This document shows, piece by piece, positions 44,974 to 53,906 of a stretch of DNA of 64,000 nt (the first letter of the stretch is position 1; every line of letters begins with the position of its first letter). A program made the translations under genes and the position numbers. The notes beneath the pieces are model-generated. The model saw only the letters and a list, made by a program, of their open reading frames with translations, was not told where the DNA came from and did not search any database. Source of the stretch: Bacillota bacterium (GTDB lineage Bacteria > Bacillota > Clostridia > Oscillospirales > Oscillospiraceae). The DNA lies in the NCBI GenBank assembly GCA_030535235.1, contig JAUNCL010000010.1, forward strand, positions 1 through 64,000. The letters run 5' to 3'.

Positions 44974-45861
44974 TCACACCTTATCCGTGGACTTCTCGCC
45001 AAAGATGCCGGTGGGCTTGACCAGCAGGATGACGATCAGAAGAACGAAGGTAAAGGCATCAGAGAACACGGTCAGGCCCATGCCCTTGATGATGTTCTCG
45101 CAGATACCGATGATAAAGGCGCCGATGACCGCGCCGGGGACGGAGCCGATGCCGCCGAAGACCGCCGCCACGAAGGCCTTCAGGCCGGGCATGGCGCCGG
45201 AGGTGGGGATGACGGAGGTGTAGTTGGAGAAATACAGCAGGGAGCCCACCGCCGCCAGGAAGCAGCCGATGACAAAGGTCATGCTGATGACGTTGTTGAT
45301 CTTGATGCCCATGAGCTCACTGGTCTCGAAGTCCTTGGAGACCGCCCGCATGGCCATGCCGATCTTGGTCTTTTTGATGAGGAAGACCAGAGCGAAAATG
45401 AGCACCAGGGTCAGGATGGGGGTGATGACCGTGACCATCTTGGTGGAGGCGGGGCCGATGGTGATGACCTTGGACAGGAAGGGGATGGCGGGATAGATCT
45501 GGGGCAGGCCGCCGGTGAAGTACAGGGCGCAGTTCTGCAGCAGGTAGGACACGCCGATGGCGGAGATCATGACCGACATACGGGGGGCCGAGCGCAGAGG
45601 TTTATAGGCCACCTTTTCGATGACCACGCCCAGAACCACGGTGATCACCAGCACCAGGATGACGGAAACGTAGATGGGCAGGGATGCCGAGGCGTAGACC
45701 ATGACGAGGCCGGCCACCATGAACACGTCGCCGTGGGCGAAGTTTATCAGGCGAAGGATGCCGTACACCATGGTGTAGCCGATGGCAATCAGCGCGTACT
45801 GGCCGCCGACGGAAATACCGGCGAGCAAATACGGCAGATTGGCAGAAATCAGTTCAGACAT
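44974..45861 (-). CDS. livH: Branched-chain amino acid ABC transporter permease LivH
   Basis: A 295-residue permease with about eight hydrophobic segments. Typical LLAGISVGGQYALIAIGYTMVYGILRLINFAHGD (in parts, about 11-45) and a C-terminal GGIGSVPGAVIGAFIIG are present. ATG 45861 follows AAGGAGAAG. A 216-bp gap containing a hairpin separates it from livJ. Confidence 0.95.
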   Translation of the reverse strand: MSELISANLPYLLAGISVGGQYALIAIGYTMVYGILRLINFAHGDVFMVAGLVMVYASASLPIYVSVILVLVITVVLGVVIEKVAYKPLRSAPRMSVMISAIGVSYLLQNCALYFTGGLPQIYPAIPFLSKVITIGPASTKMVTVITPILTLVLIFALVFLIKKTKIGMAMRAVSKDFETSELMGIKINNVISMTFVIGCFLAAVGSLLYFSNYTSVIPTSGAMPGLKAFVAAVFGGIGSVPGAVIGAFIIGICENIIKGMGLTVFSDAFTFVLLIVILLVKPTGIFGEKSTDKV

Positions 45862-46001
45862 TGCAGTCTCTTCTCCTTCTCTCATAAGATTTGGAACCCA
45901 TGAATCCGTTTCACGGAGGTTCTGTGGAACGCATTCATACGTTCCATTTCCCAGACGAAAGACGTCTGATGGAAAAATCTGTCGAATCCAAAAGGACAGC
46001 C

Positions 46002-46030
46002 GTGGCGGGAGCACATGGTACCCCCGCCAC
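46002..46030 (-). promoter_or_regulatory. Hairpin between livJ and livH
   Basis: Stem GTGGCGGG / CCCGCCAC with a 13-base loop and no T-run, 48 bp after... the livJ coding end lies at 46078. Such hairpins often protect the 3' end of the binding-protein mRNA and keep it more abundant than the permease part (known for other ABC operons; inference here). A smaller GGAACG / CGTTCC hairpin lies nearer livH. Confidence 0.5.
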
Positions 46031-46077
46031 AGACTGATTTGACTTGTTAAAGGGCCGTATTGAAAAATACAGCGAAA

Positions 46078-47280
46078 TTACTCGATGCCCTGGACAGCCA
46101 CGAAGTCCCAAACGTTGTCGGTGACGTTGGCGGTCTTGATGAAGGCGCTGTCGCGGATGGCGTCGCCGGTGTCATCGAAGGCGATCTCGCCGGTGATGCC
46201 GGTGTAGGTGACGCCGGGCAGAGCTGCCATCACAGCTGCGGGATCGGCGGAGCCGGCGGCCTTGATAGCCTCCAGAGCGGTGAAGTAAGCGTCGTAGCCC
46301 ATGACGGTCACGGCAGCCAGCATGTCGTTGCCGCCGTTGTTGGACAGGTTGGTGGAGTCGGCGTTGATCCACTCCTTGATGCCAGCCTCGAAGTCAGCGT
46401 TGCCGCCCTCAGCGTAGAAGGTGGAAACGTAGATCTCCAGGTCCTTGCCCTGGGCGGCGCCCAGGATGACGTTGGAGTCCCAGGTGTCGGAGGCCAGCAT
46501 GGGCACGTTGATGCCCTGGGCAGCGGCCTGCTCCACGATGAGCTGTGCATAGCTGATGGAGGTGGGTGCGAAGATGGCGTCGCAGCCCTGGTTCTTGGCG
46601 TTGGTCAGGTAGGAGTTGAAGTCGGAGTTGTTCTCGGGGAAGGACTCCACGACGCACTCCATGCCCAGCTGCTCAGCAGCCTGCTTGAAGTAGTTCAGCA
46701 GGCCCTGGTCATAGTCGTTGCCCAGCTGGCCGATGCAGTAGACCTTGGCAGCCCCCAGTTCCTTGTTGGCGAAGTTGGCCAGAACGGTGCCCTGGAAGGG
46801 ATCCAGGAAGGCGATGCGGAAGTAGTGGCTGTTGCCCTCAGTGACCTGGGGATTGGTGCAGGTGACGCCCATGGCGGGGATGCCGGCCTGAGCGAAGGTG
46901 TCGGAAGCGGCGATGGACACGCCGGAGCCATAGGAACCCAGGATGATGGAGGGGTTCTTGGAGATCAGGGTCTTGGCGGCGGAAACGGCCTTGTCGTTGG
47001 AGGACTCGTTATCCGCGATCTCCAGCTTGACGTTGTAGGTCTTGCCATCGATCTCCACGGTGGGGCAGATGGAGTTTGCATACTGCATACCCAGAACCTC
47101 CTGCTTGCCGCCTGCGCCGTTGTCGCCGGACAGGGGCTCGAAGACACCGATCACGATGGTGTCGCCGCTGGCAGCGGCGGTATCGCCGTCGTCGGCAGGC
47201 TGGGGATCTGCAGCAGTGCCGCAGGCGCACAGGGCGAACGCCATGCAGCCGGCCAGCAGAAGTGCAAGAATCTTCTTCAT
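46078..47280 (-). CDS. livJ: Branched-chain amino acid ABC transporter substrate-binding lipoprotein
   Basis: A 400-residue periplasmic-binding-type lipoprotein (Peripla_BP_6). Signal with lipobox ALCAC near residue 20, an acidic linker (PADDGDTAAASGD), then VIGVFEPLSGDNGAGGKQEV and the two-lobe ligand domain. ATG 47280 has AGGAGGT upstream. First gene of the liv operon J-H-M-G-F. Confidence 0.95.
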   Translation of the reverse strand: MKKILALLLAGCMAFALCACGTAADPQPADDGDTAAASGDTIVIGVFEPLSGDNGAGGKQEVLGMQYANSICPTVEIDGKTYNVKLEIADNESSNDKAVSAAKTLISKNPSIILGSYGSGVSIAASDTFAQAGIPAMGVTCTNPQVTEGNSHYFRIAFLDPFQGTVLANFANKELGAAKVYCIGQLGNDYDQGLLNYFKQAAEQLGMECVVESFPENNSDFNSYLTNAKNQGCDAIFAPTSISYAQLIVEQAAAQGINVPMLASDTWDSNVILGAAQGKDLEIYVSTFYAEGGNADFEAGIKEWINADSTNLSNNGGNDMLAAVTVMGYDAYFTALEAIKAAGSADPAAVMAALPGVTYTGITGEIAFDDTGDAIRDSAFIKTANVTDNVWDFVAVQGIE

Positions 47281-47354
47281 ATTTTTTACCTCCTTGAATT
47301 TGTTAGAGCGTCCGCCGGAAACGGACATATGTACTTCTCTAACATTGTCTATAT

Positions 47355-47383
47355 AGTTTACTATAGATTGCCTCTTTTTGCAA
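47355..47383 (-). promoter_or_regulatory. Promoter of the liv operon
   Basis: Minus strand TTGCAA (47383-47378), a 17-bp spacer, TAAACT (47360-47355), about 75 bp before livJ. A near-palindrome CTATAGTAAACTATATAG spans the -10 box. Confidence 0.6.
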
Positions 47384-47486
47384 CTTCTTTTTTGCAATTC
47401 TTTGGAGAAGTCCTTCGGGTGACGGCGGGAGCAAGCCCCCGCCCTACGGTGTGACAGCCAATCCCGAAAGCCTTTTTCGACCAATG

Positions 47487-47516
47487 GAAAAGGACCGCCC
47501 ATGGGCAGTCCTTTCC
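47487..47516 (-). terminator. Terminator after ridA
   Basis: Minus strand: AAGGAC-TGCCC, two-base loop, GGGC-GGTCCTT with a TTTTCC tail, about 20 bp after the ridA stop. Two mismatched bases interrupt the stem. Confidence 0.6.
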
Positions 47517-47535
47517 TTGTATCGTTATGTGGTAC

Positions 47536-47907
47536 TTACTTCGCGGCGATGACTTCGATCTCCACCAGGGCGTCCTTGGGCAGCCGTGCCACGGCAAAGC
47601 AGGAGCGGGCGGGCTTGTTGTTCACGAAATACTGGGCGTAGATCTCGTTGAACAGGGAGAAGTCCTCCATATCCTTCAGATAGCAGGTGGTCTTCACCAC
47701 GTTGTCCAGGGTCAGGCCGGCCGCCTTCAGCACAGCGGTCACGTTCTCCAGGGCCTGAACGGTCTGGGCGGCCATGCTGTGGGCCAGAGCGCCGGTGTCG
47801 GGGATAAGGCCCAGCTGACCGGAGGTGAAGACGAGTCCATTGACCTCGATGGCCTGGGAATAGGGGCCGATGGCTGCGGGTGCTTTGTCGGTGTGCAGAA
47901 TTTCCAT
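47536..47907 (-). CDS. ridA: RidA family reactive-intermediate deaminase
   Basis: A 123-residue trimeric YjgF/RidA protein that hydrolyses toxic enamine/imine products of PLP enzymes. Marks: APAAIGPYSQAIEVNGLVFTSGQ (read over 9-31), the active-site Arg in ARSCFAVARLPKDALVEIE near 101-119. The upstream neighbour is a PLP-dependent C-S lyase/aminotransferase, a plausible source of such intermediates. Confidence 0.96.
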   Translation of the reverse strand: MEILHTDKAPAAIGPYSQAIEVNGLVFTSGQLGLIPDTGALAHSMAAQTVQALENVTAVLKAAGLTLDNVVKTTCYLKDMEDFSLFNEIYAQYFVNNKPARSCFAVARLPKDALVEIEVIAAK

Positions 47908-47960
47908 AGTAAGTTTCCTTTCTTTGCTGCGTAATCTATCCATCATTTCTTGTGGTGTAT

Positions 47961-49157
47961 CTAAATCCCGGGAAGTGATCTTCCCCGGATCCTTTGCAAT
48001 GCCGCTGTGATCTGGTCCGCCGCCCGCCGGATGGTCGCCCGGGGGGCCGCCAGGTTCAGACGGATGTGGGTGTCCGGCGAGGCCTCGTTTTCCGGAAAGA
48101 ACCAGTGTCCGTAATCCGGAGCGATGCCGCATTGATCCTGGACGAAGGTGTGGAGCCCCTCCCGGGACACCATGCCGCCCAGGTCCACCCACAGCAGGTA
48201 GGTGCCCTCCAGGGGAGACACGGTAATGCCGTCAAAGGGGGCCAGAGCCTCCCGCATCAGGCGTTCGTTGCCCTGGATCTCCGCCAGGACGGTCTCCAGC
48301 CAGGGCGCGCCCTCCTCGAAGGCCGCCGTGACCGCTACATAGTCCAGGGTGCTGCCCGGACCGGTGCCCAGCTCCTTCTCGAAGGCGTCGAACTTCTCCC
48401 GCTGCTCCTTCTGGGGGATCACCAGGATGGAGTTCTTCATACCGGCCAGATTAAAGGTCTTGCTGGCCGAGAAGAAGGTGATGGGTTTCCTCTCCCCCTC
48501 CCACAGGCTCAGCGCCGGGATGTGGGTGTGGCCGGGCAGAATGATATCGTGGTGGATCTCGTCGGCCACCACCTGCACGCCGTGGCGGCGGCAGCAGTCC
48601 AGCATCCCTGTCAGCTCCTCCCGGCTCCACACCCGTCCCACCGGGTTATGGGGGGAGCAGAGGAGAAAGATTTTTACGTCGTTTTCGGCCAGCTTCCGCT
48701 CAAAGTCCGCCAGGTCCACGGTGTACCGTCCCTGTTCCATCACAAGGGGCTGATAGACCGCCTGCCGGCCGGTGTGGCGGATGATCCGGTAAAAGGGGTA
48801 ATAGACCGGCGTCTGGACCATGATGGCGTCTCCCGGGTTGGTCAGCGCCCCCACCAGATGAAACAGGCCGGAGACCACCCCGGAGGTGGTGCGGAGCCAC
48901 TCCCGCTGCAGGGGATTGTTGTGGCGCTCCCGCTCCCAGCGGAGAATGCTCTCATAGTAGCGGTCGGGGATCTGGTAGTACCCAAAGACTCCCTGGTCCA
49001 CCGCCCGGTGGAGGGCCTGGCGCACGCACTGGGGGGACTTGAAATCCATGTCCGCCACCCATAGGGGCAGCAGGTCCTCCCGGCCGAAGGTCTCCCCCAG
49101 GGAATCCCACTTGGCGCAGTCGGTATTCCGTCGGCTCAGCAGGCCGATCTCGTCCAT
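47961..49157 (-). CDS. MalY/PatB family PLP enzyme (cystathionine beta-lyase/aminotransferase)
   Basis: A 398-residue fold-type I PLP enzyme. N-terminal LPLWVADMDFKSP, ligand Asn in CSPHNPVGRVWSREEL, VVADEIHHDII, and PLP Lys in FSASKTFNLAGMKNS near 237. This pattern is typical of MalY/PatB C-S lyases. ATG 49157 with GGAGGAGAC upstream. It is 53 bp upstream of ridA and likely co-transcribed. Confidence 0.93.
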   Translation of the reverse strand: MDEIGLLSRRNTDCAKWDSLGETFGREDLLPLWVADMDFKSPQCVRQALHRAVDQGVFGYYQIPDRYYESILRWERERHNNPLQREWLRTTSGVVSGLFHLVGALTNPGDAIMVQTPVYYPFYRIIRHTGRQAVYQPLVMEQGRYTVDLADFERKLAENDVKIFLLCSPHNPVGRVWSREELTGMLDCCRRHGVQVVADEIHHDIILPGHTHIPALSLWEGERKPITFFSASKTFNLAGMKNSILVIPQKEQREKFDAFEKELGTGPGSTLDYVAVTAAFEEGAPWLETVLAEIQGNERLMREALAPFDGITVSPLEGTYLLWVDLGGMVSREGLHTFVQDQCGIAPDYGHWFFPENEASPDTHIRLNLAAPRATIRRAADQITAALQRIRGRSLPGI

Positions 49158-49465
49158 TCTCGTCTCCTCCACGCCGGTTCCTCCCTCCGCTTTTTTCAAA
49201 TTGTACCCCACCTTTCCAGCCGATGCAAGGGACTTTCCCAATTCCGGAAAAACCTTGGACAGGAAGCCAAAACCGCCCCGGTTTCCTCCCCCGCCTTGTG
49301 GATTCTGACGAGAAAAAACCTTGGGTTTCAAGCCCTGTTCCCTTGCCCTCCCCCGCCGCCTGTGATACAATGGCAGGACAAGCTCCCCCCTTCCGGCCGT
49401 TCTCCCCAGAGAGACAAACAGCCGCCAGGGACGGCACAACGATTCCACGAACAGGAGTGATTTCC

Positions 49466-50263
49466 ATGCAGTATACCTTCGGACTCATCGGCGCCGGCAA
49501 CATGGGCGGCGCCATCGCCCGGGCGGTCAGCCGGACCCTGAAAGACGGCATCCTGGCCGACCACAGCCCGGAAAAGTCCCGGGATCTGGCCGCAGAGCTG
49601 GGCTTCCAGGCCGGCTCCAACGAGGAGGTGGCCGGGAACAGCCGCTACCTCTTCCTGGGGGTCAAACCCCACCTGATGGGCGGTATGCTGGCCGCCATCC
49701 GCCCCGCCCTGGCCGCCCGGCAGGAGCCCCCGGTGCTGGTCTCCATGGCGGCGGGTCTCACCATCGCCCAGATCCGGGAGATGGCCGGGGATTACCCCGT
49801 CATCCGTATTATGCCCAACACCCCCGTGGCCGTGGGCCAGGGCGTGGTCCTCTACGAGGCCGGCGACGGGGTTACCCCTGAACAGCTGGAGGGCTTTTTG
49901 ACTGTCATGTCCAAGGCCGGCGGGCTCTATCCCATCGGGGAATCCCTGATGGATGTGGGAGCCTCGGTGTCCGGCTGCGGCCCGGCCTTTTTCTACCTGG
50001 TCCTGGACGCCCTGGCCGACGGCGGCGTGGCCTGCGGCCTGCCCCGGCCGGACGCCGTGCGCTACGCCGCCCAGACCATGCTGGGTGCCGCCCAGATGGT
50101 CCTGGAGACCGGCAAGCACCCCGCCCAGCTGAAAAATGAGGTGTGCAGCCCCGGCGGCTCCACCATCCAGGGGGTCCGTACCCTGGAGCAGCGGGCCGTC
50201 CCCGCCGCCTTCATGGACGCCGTCATCGCCGCCTGCGACAAGAACGCCGCCCTGGGCAAGTAA
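49466..50263 (+). CDS. proC: Pyrroline-5-carboxylate reductase
   Basis: Last step of proline synthesis. 265 residues with the N-terminal NAD(P) motif GLIGAGNMGGAIA, RIMPNTPVAVGQG near 114, GCGPAFFYLVLDALADGGVA and the C-terminal CSPGGSTIQGVRTLE. ATG 49466 with CAGGAGTGA upstream; the preceding in-frame stretch is not protein-like. Divergent from the MalY-type gene. Confidence 0.97.
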   Translation: MQYTFGLIGAGNMGGAIARAVSRTLKDGILADHSPEKSRDLAAELGFQAGSNEEVAGNSRYLFLGVKPHLMGGMLAAIRPALAARQEPPVLVSMAAGLTIAQIREMAGDYPVIRIMPNTPVAVGQGVVLYEAGDGVTPEQLEGFLTVMSKAGGLYPIGESLMDVGASVSGCGPAFFYLVLDALADGGVACGLPRPDAVRYAAQTMLGAAQMVLETGKHPAQLKNEVCSPGGSTIQGVRTLEQRAVPAAFMDAVIAACDKNAALGK

Positions 50264-50276
50264 AGCGGCACAAAGC

Positions 50277-50312
50277 TAAAAGGGCGTCCTCCTCATCGAG
50301 GGCGCCCCTTTT
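50277..50312 (+). terminator. Terminator after proC
   Basis: AAAAGGGCG-CCTC / GAGG-CGCCCCTTTT hairpin with one bulge each side, 14 bp after the stop. The following ~165 bp to 50478 show nothing further that I can support. Confidence 0.75.
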
Positions 50313-50478
50313 CTTTGCCTTGCATCCGCAATGGAGGAATCCTTTTTCCATCCGCCGCGCAAGAGAGGATTCAGTTTGCTTTTTTAATTGGTTCTTCAGT
50401 TAGATTGCCTCCAGATTTCCAGAGGGGCCCCTTTGGATTTCCATCGGGGGGCCACGGTTTTCCAGAGGGTCTGTATTT

Positions 50479-51063
50479 TCAGCGGGGTCCCCCGTCCCCT
50501 CTGCCCCGGGTCAGCGCCCTGCCCAGGGCGGTCTTCTCCAGCCACCGCCGCCAGATGGTCACCGACAGCAGGGCGCAGACCGTCCCCACCAGGATTCCCC
50601 CCAGCACATCCGTAGGAAAGTGTACATACAGGTACAGCCGGGAAAAGGCGATCACCACCGCCAGGGCCAGGGCTGCCCATCTCCCCCGGCACTTGGTCAG
50701 CACCAGGACCATGGCCGCCGCGAAGGAGGCCGAGGAATGGCCGGAGGGGAAGGAGGGATCCCCCGGGCGTGGGATCAGCAGCTCCACCGCCGTGTTCCAG
50801 TCGCAGGGCCGGATCCGGTCCACCAATGGTTTCAGGAACAGGTTGCAGATCAGCAGGCTCAGCAACAGGGCCAGCAGCACCTGGAACCCCGTGGACCGCT
50901 CCCTCCTGCTCAGCAGGAGCAAAGCCAGACCCAGAAGGATCCAGATCATCCCGCTATCACCCAGACGGGTGACAGCCGGCATAAGAACGTCCAGAAAAGC
51001 GCTGTGACAATGGGCTGCGATCCAGTCCAGAATGCCCAGCTCCGCCGTAACCAGTGGGTTCAT
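50479..51063 (-). CDS. PAP2 superfamily membrane phosphatase
   Basis: A 194-residue membrane protein with about five helices and the three PAP2 motifs: KPLVDRIRP near 76, PSFPSGHSSASF near 100 (His in SGH) and SRLYLYVHFPTDVLGG near 143. Likely acts on undecaprenyl- or other lipid phosphates. GGGGCGGTGG lies just before ATG 51063. Confidence 0.92.
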   Translation of the reverse strand: MNPLVTAELGILDWIAAHCHSAFLDVLMPAVTRLGDSGMIWILLGLALLLLSRRERSTGFQVLLALLLSLLICNLFLKPLVDRIRPCDWNTAVELLIPRPGDPSFPSGHSSASFAAAMVLVLTKCRGRWAALALAVVIAFSRLYLYVHFPTDVLGGILVGTVCALLSVTIWRRWLEKTALGRALTRGRGDGGPR

Positions 51064-51138
51064 CCCACCGCCCCCTTTCGATTCGTCAGATAGAATGGGG
51101 GTATTCTATCACGGAACCCAAGGGCAGGCAAGAATTTT

Positions 51139-52227
51139 TTAGGAAGCGATATCCGGCAGGGAGAGGATTTCCTCCGCCGTCCGGGCGGCCATCTCCTTGG
51201 CCCGGGTGAAGTCCACATGGGGGTGATAGAGGGCCTCCAGGTCGTCATGGAGGCCCTTGGCCCGGGCCAGGTGCTCGATCCCCTCGGCCAGCAGCTCCTC
51301 CGCCACCCGGTTGGACAGCCGCAGGAAGCTCCTGCCCTCCTGCCAGACCGCCTTCTCCACCAGGCTCTCGGTGCGGATGGTTTTGAACGTCTCCCCTTCC
51401 CTCACCGGGCTGCTGACAAAGGCCAGGGAGCGCTCCGGAATGAGCAGATGGGCCAGGCGGTTTGGGTTCACCGGGTCGGCGCAGGCGATCACATCATAGC
51501 CCCCCTCCAGGAAGCCCGCCTCCAGGCGGCGCAGGAGAGGGTCGGCCAGGCCGCACTCGTCCCGAAGCTCATAGCCCCGCTGACATAAAACCTCCACGGT
51601 GTCCTCCAGCAGGAGCCGCCCCTGGCAGGTCACGCCCCCCAGGAACCGGCGGCTGACTCTGCCCATCCCCGTCCGGCGGCCCTTCCGTTCCCGGGAGAGA
51701 ATCCCGGCGGCCCGCTTTTCCGTCTTGGCCAGGGTTGCCTCAGTGTGCAGGGGCTGACGGCCTCTGCGCCAGCTCTCCTCCGCCCCCCGGATGCAGCGGT
51801 AGGCCTGGGGATAGCAGGCCTGATAGGCCAGGGCCCCCTGGATGATCTCCTCCCGCAGGAGGAAGAGGGCCTTTCGGTCGTACCCCTCCCCCAGGTCGAT
51901 GTAATGCCCTGTGGCCCCGGTGAAGGCCGGGTCCATCCTATGGGGGGCGGTGCCGTCGGCCAGGGCTGCCCCCTTTTGGGGAATCAGGATGCCGTCCAGG
52001 GAATCGGGGTCCCCGGAGCAGCGGATGTACTCCACGTCATAGCCCTCTGCCTCCATGCGCCGGGCCACCTGCCCCATGAGGGTGGACTTCCCGCAGCCCG
52101 CACCTCCCTTAATAACATAGAAGGCCTGGATGCTCCTCTGGTCCACCCACTGGTCGTACAGAGAGGAAAACCCCTCCGCCGAGTTGGCCCCCAGGAAAAA
52201 TTGAACACGATGGGTCAAGTCCGTCAT
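51139..52227 (-). CDS. P-loop ATPase of the PRK06851 type, function unknown
   Basis: A 362-residue protein with Walker A GGAGCGKST near 41-49 and a repeated two-half look (RVQFFLGANSAEGFSSLYDQ ... RRFLGGVTCQG), as in a conserved Firmicute family mainly seen in spore formers. No signal or membrane segment. In the C-terminal half only a weak second nucleotide fold is seen. Function is not assigned. Confidence 0.75.
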   Translation of the reverse strand: MTDLTHRVQFFLGANSAEGFSSLYDQWVDQRSIQAFYVIKGGAGCGKSTLMGQVARRMEAEGYDVEYIRCSGDPDSLDGILIPQKGAALADGTAPHRMDPAFTGATGHYIDLGEGYDRKALFLLREEIIQGALAYQACYPQAYRCIRGAEESWRRGRQPLHTEATLAKTEKRAAGILSRERKGRRTGMGRVSRRFLGGVTCQGRLLLEDTVEVLCQRGYELRDECGLADPLLRRLEAGFLEGGYDVIACADPVNPNRLAHLLIPERSLAFVSSPVREGETFKTIRTESLVEKAVWQEGRSFLRLSNRVAEELLAEGIEHLARAKGLHDDLEALYHPHVDFTRAKEMAARTAEEILSLPDIAS

Positions 52228-52320
52228 AAGCCGTCCTCCTCATGAGATTTCAGGCAGCAAAGCGCCGAGGGAATTCTGGCACTGCCTTTCTCTCAGCTTA
52301 TGCGTCTCCCGCCTGTCCGG

Positions 52321-52593
52321 TCACAGCCAGTCGTCCACCACCTCCCGCAGCGTGCAGGGGGTCACCCCGCCGCGGATCAGGCGGTCGGCTAAGCCCTCGA
52401 TGCGCTCCGGCCGCGTCGTGAGATCCCAGATGGCCTCCCGCTCTCCCGTCTGGGGGATGGTGATCTCCACCCCATAGCTTTCGCAGTTCAAAGGGGGCAG
52501 AAGCGTTCGGATCAAAAGATGATACTGACAGGTGATGGGTCGGCCTGCCAGTTCCGTCAAATCGGTTTCGCCAAGGAAAATCTGCCGTTTCAT
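52321..52593 (-). CDS. Small protein, DUF6514-like
   Basis: A 90-residue protein with a central SYGVEITIPQTG strand pair and a C-terminal helical part ERIEGLADRLIRGGVTPCTLREVVDDWL (read over about 63-90), the pattern of small DUF6514-type proteins of Clostridia. ATG 52593 has GGAGGGGA upstream; the in-frame ATG at 52617 has none. Function unknown. Confidence 0.65.
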   Translation of the reverse strand: MKRQIFLGETDLTELAGRPITCQYHLLIRTLLPPLNCESYGVEITIPQTGEREAIWDLTTRPERIEGLADRLIRGGVTPCTLREVVDDWL

Positions 52594-52617
52594 AAGTTCC
52601 CCTCCAATCAGTTTCAT

Positions 52618-52934
52618 TTTCCTTCTTTTTCTTTCATTTCGCAGATTTATTGTAACGAGAAATCTCTCTTTTGAAAAGGATTTTCGTTCGACGGGATTCG
52701 GCTTTTTTCGTCACAATCCCCCCAAAGCCCCCAGAAATGCGCCAGATGTCACGAGGTTCCGCCCCCGAAATGTCGAACGATTTTTTCTTTTCCCCGGGTA
52801 AACCCTGTTTTCCGACGGGGAGTCCACCTTTTTCCAACTCCCTTTCCGAAATTTCTTCCAATCTTTTCTTCGTTTTTGGTTGACAAGGGAGACGAGATAT
52901 GTTAATATAAATCTCGCATCTAACCGAGGGATAC
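52618..52934. other. Intergenic region before the tRNA-Ser pair
   Basis: 317 bp with no supported gene. It contains a distant 9-bp inverted repeat (TCGTTCGAC near 52684 and GTCGAACGA near 52773) and, at the right end, the tRNA promoter. The middle is pyrimidine-rich and unassigned. Confidence 0.6.
52880..52908 (+). promoter_or_regulatory. Promoter of the tRNA-Ser pair
   Basis: Perfect TTGACA, a 17-bp spacer and TAATAT, 26 bp before the first tRNA. Confidence 0.8.
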
Positions 52935-53021
52935 GGAGAGATGTCCGAGTGGTTTAAGGAGCCGGTCTTGAAAACCGGTGACCCGAATGGGCCGTGGGTT
53001 CGAATCCCACTCTCTCCGCCA
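52935..53021 (+). tRNA. tRNA-Ser (anticodon TGA)
   Basis: Acceptor GGAGAGA / TCTCTCC, discriminator G and encoded CCA. Anticodon stem CCGGT / ACCGG with loop CTTGAAA gives anticodon TGA. A long variable arm and T-arm GTGGG-TTCGAAT-CCCAC are normal for class II tRNA-Ser. Confidence 0.97.
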
Positions 53022-53033
53022 CCTTTTTTCTAT

Positions 53034-53125
53034 GGAGAAGTACCCAAGAGGCCGAAGGGGCTCCCCTGCTAAGGGAGTAGGGCGTGTCGAGCGTCGCGAG
53101 GGTTCAAATCCCTCCTTCTCCGCCA
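53034..53125 (+). tRNA. tRNA-Ser (anticodon GCT)
   Basis: Acceptor GGAGAAG / CTTCTCC, discriminator G and encoded CCA. Anticodon stem CTCCC / GGGAG with loop CTGCTAA gives GCT. Long variable arm. The final 23 nt (from TTCAAATCCC to CCA) recur with two changes at 58523-58545, marking it as an integration target. Confidence 0.97.
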
Positions 53126-53127
53126 TC

Positions 53128-53174
53128 ACTGGACACCGATTTTGATACCCATTGTATCAAAATCGGTGTCCAGT
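53128..53174 (+). terminator. Long perfect palindrome after the tRNA genes
   Basis: Two perfect 21-bp arms starting ACTGGACACCGATTTTGA and ending ATCGGTGTCCAGT, with a five-base loop CCATT, followed by TTCTTTTTG. It can terminate the tRNA transcript. The arms are unusually long for that role. Confidence 0.75.
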
Positions 53175-53350
53175 TTCTTTTTGTAAAAATCCTGTTTGTA
53201 ACGGAGAAAAACAGAGCCGTCTGCCACAAGACAAATGGTCTGAACGCTGTTTTTCACTTTGCCATCCGCCCATGACAATGATTCTTGTCCTCGCATACTT
53301 TCTCCATGATTCGGTAGAATAACCATAGCGAATCACAGGAGGGAACCCGT

Positions 53351-53870
53351 ATGGGAAAAAAGGACTATATGCTGACTCCGGCGCTGCTTCGGAAGTATCT
53401 CACCTATCTGCGGGAGCAGGAGCGCAGTGCTGCCACCATTCAAAAATATACCTACACTCTATGCGTATCTGGACGGTCAGCCGCTGACCAAAGCCGCGCT
53501 CATCGCCTGGAAGCAGCGGGTCGTGTTCCTGCCGAACAAGCTCCGCCGGATCCTGCGGAACTATGCGCAGAAACAAAAAATCACCGCCGGAGCGGTGTTT
53601 GTGACCCGGACAGGCAAACCTCTGGACAGGTCAAATATCTGGCGGGAAATGAAAGCCCTCTGTGCGCGTGCCGGGGTCGACCCGGACAAGGTGTTCCCCC
53701 ACAATCTGCGCCACCTGTTTGCCCGCACCTACTATTCGCTGGAGCGGGATCTCAGCCGCCTGGCAGATATTCTGGGTCACTCCAATGTCAGCACCACCCG
53801 GATCTATACCGCTGAGAGCGGCGCCGTTCACGCAAAGCAAATGGAGCGAATGGGGCTGATTATCACATAA
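53351..53870 (+). pseudogene. Tyrosine recombinase (phage-type integrase), broken
   Basis: The N-terminal SAM-like domain start (LLRKYLTYLREQERSAATIQKYTYTL) is in one frame; its continuation (AYLDGQPLTKAALIAWKQ) is in the next frame. It then jumps directly to the catalytic C-terminus (NKLRRILRNYAQK ... HNLRHLFARTYYS ... LGHSNVSTTRIYT). So there is a frameshift near 53458 and an internal deletion of the middle. The Arg/His (RHLFAR), His (LGHSNV) and Tyr (IYT) active-site region remains. It lies just downstream of tRNA-Ser, the usual place for such an integrase. Confidence 0.88.
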
Positions 53871-53906
53871 TTTTCGTTCTGTTGTAGCCCTTTCGCACAA
53901 ATATAA

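Noticed and set aside
52684..52781. 9-bp inverted repeat TCGTTCGAC / GTCGAACGA flanking ~80 bp
   Set aside because: Arms are short and far apart, with no matching inner pairing and no nearby gene to control except the tRNAs, which have their own promoter.
53126..53326. Minus-strand 66-codon frame behind the tRNA genes
   Set aside because: It runs through the palindrome and has no ribosome site or recognisable sequence.
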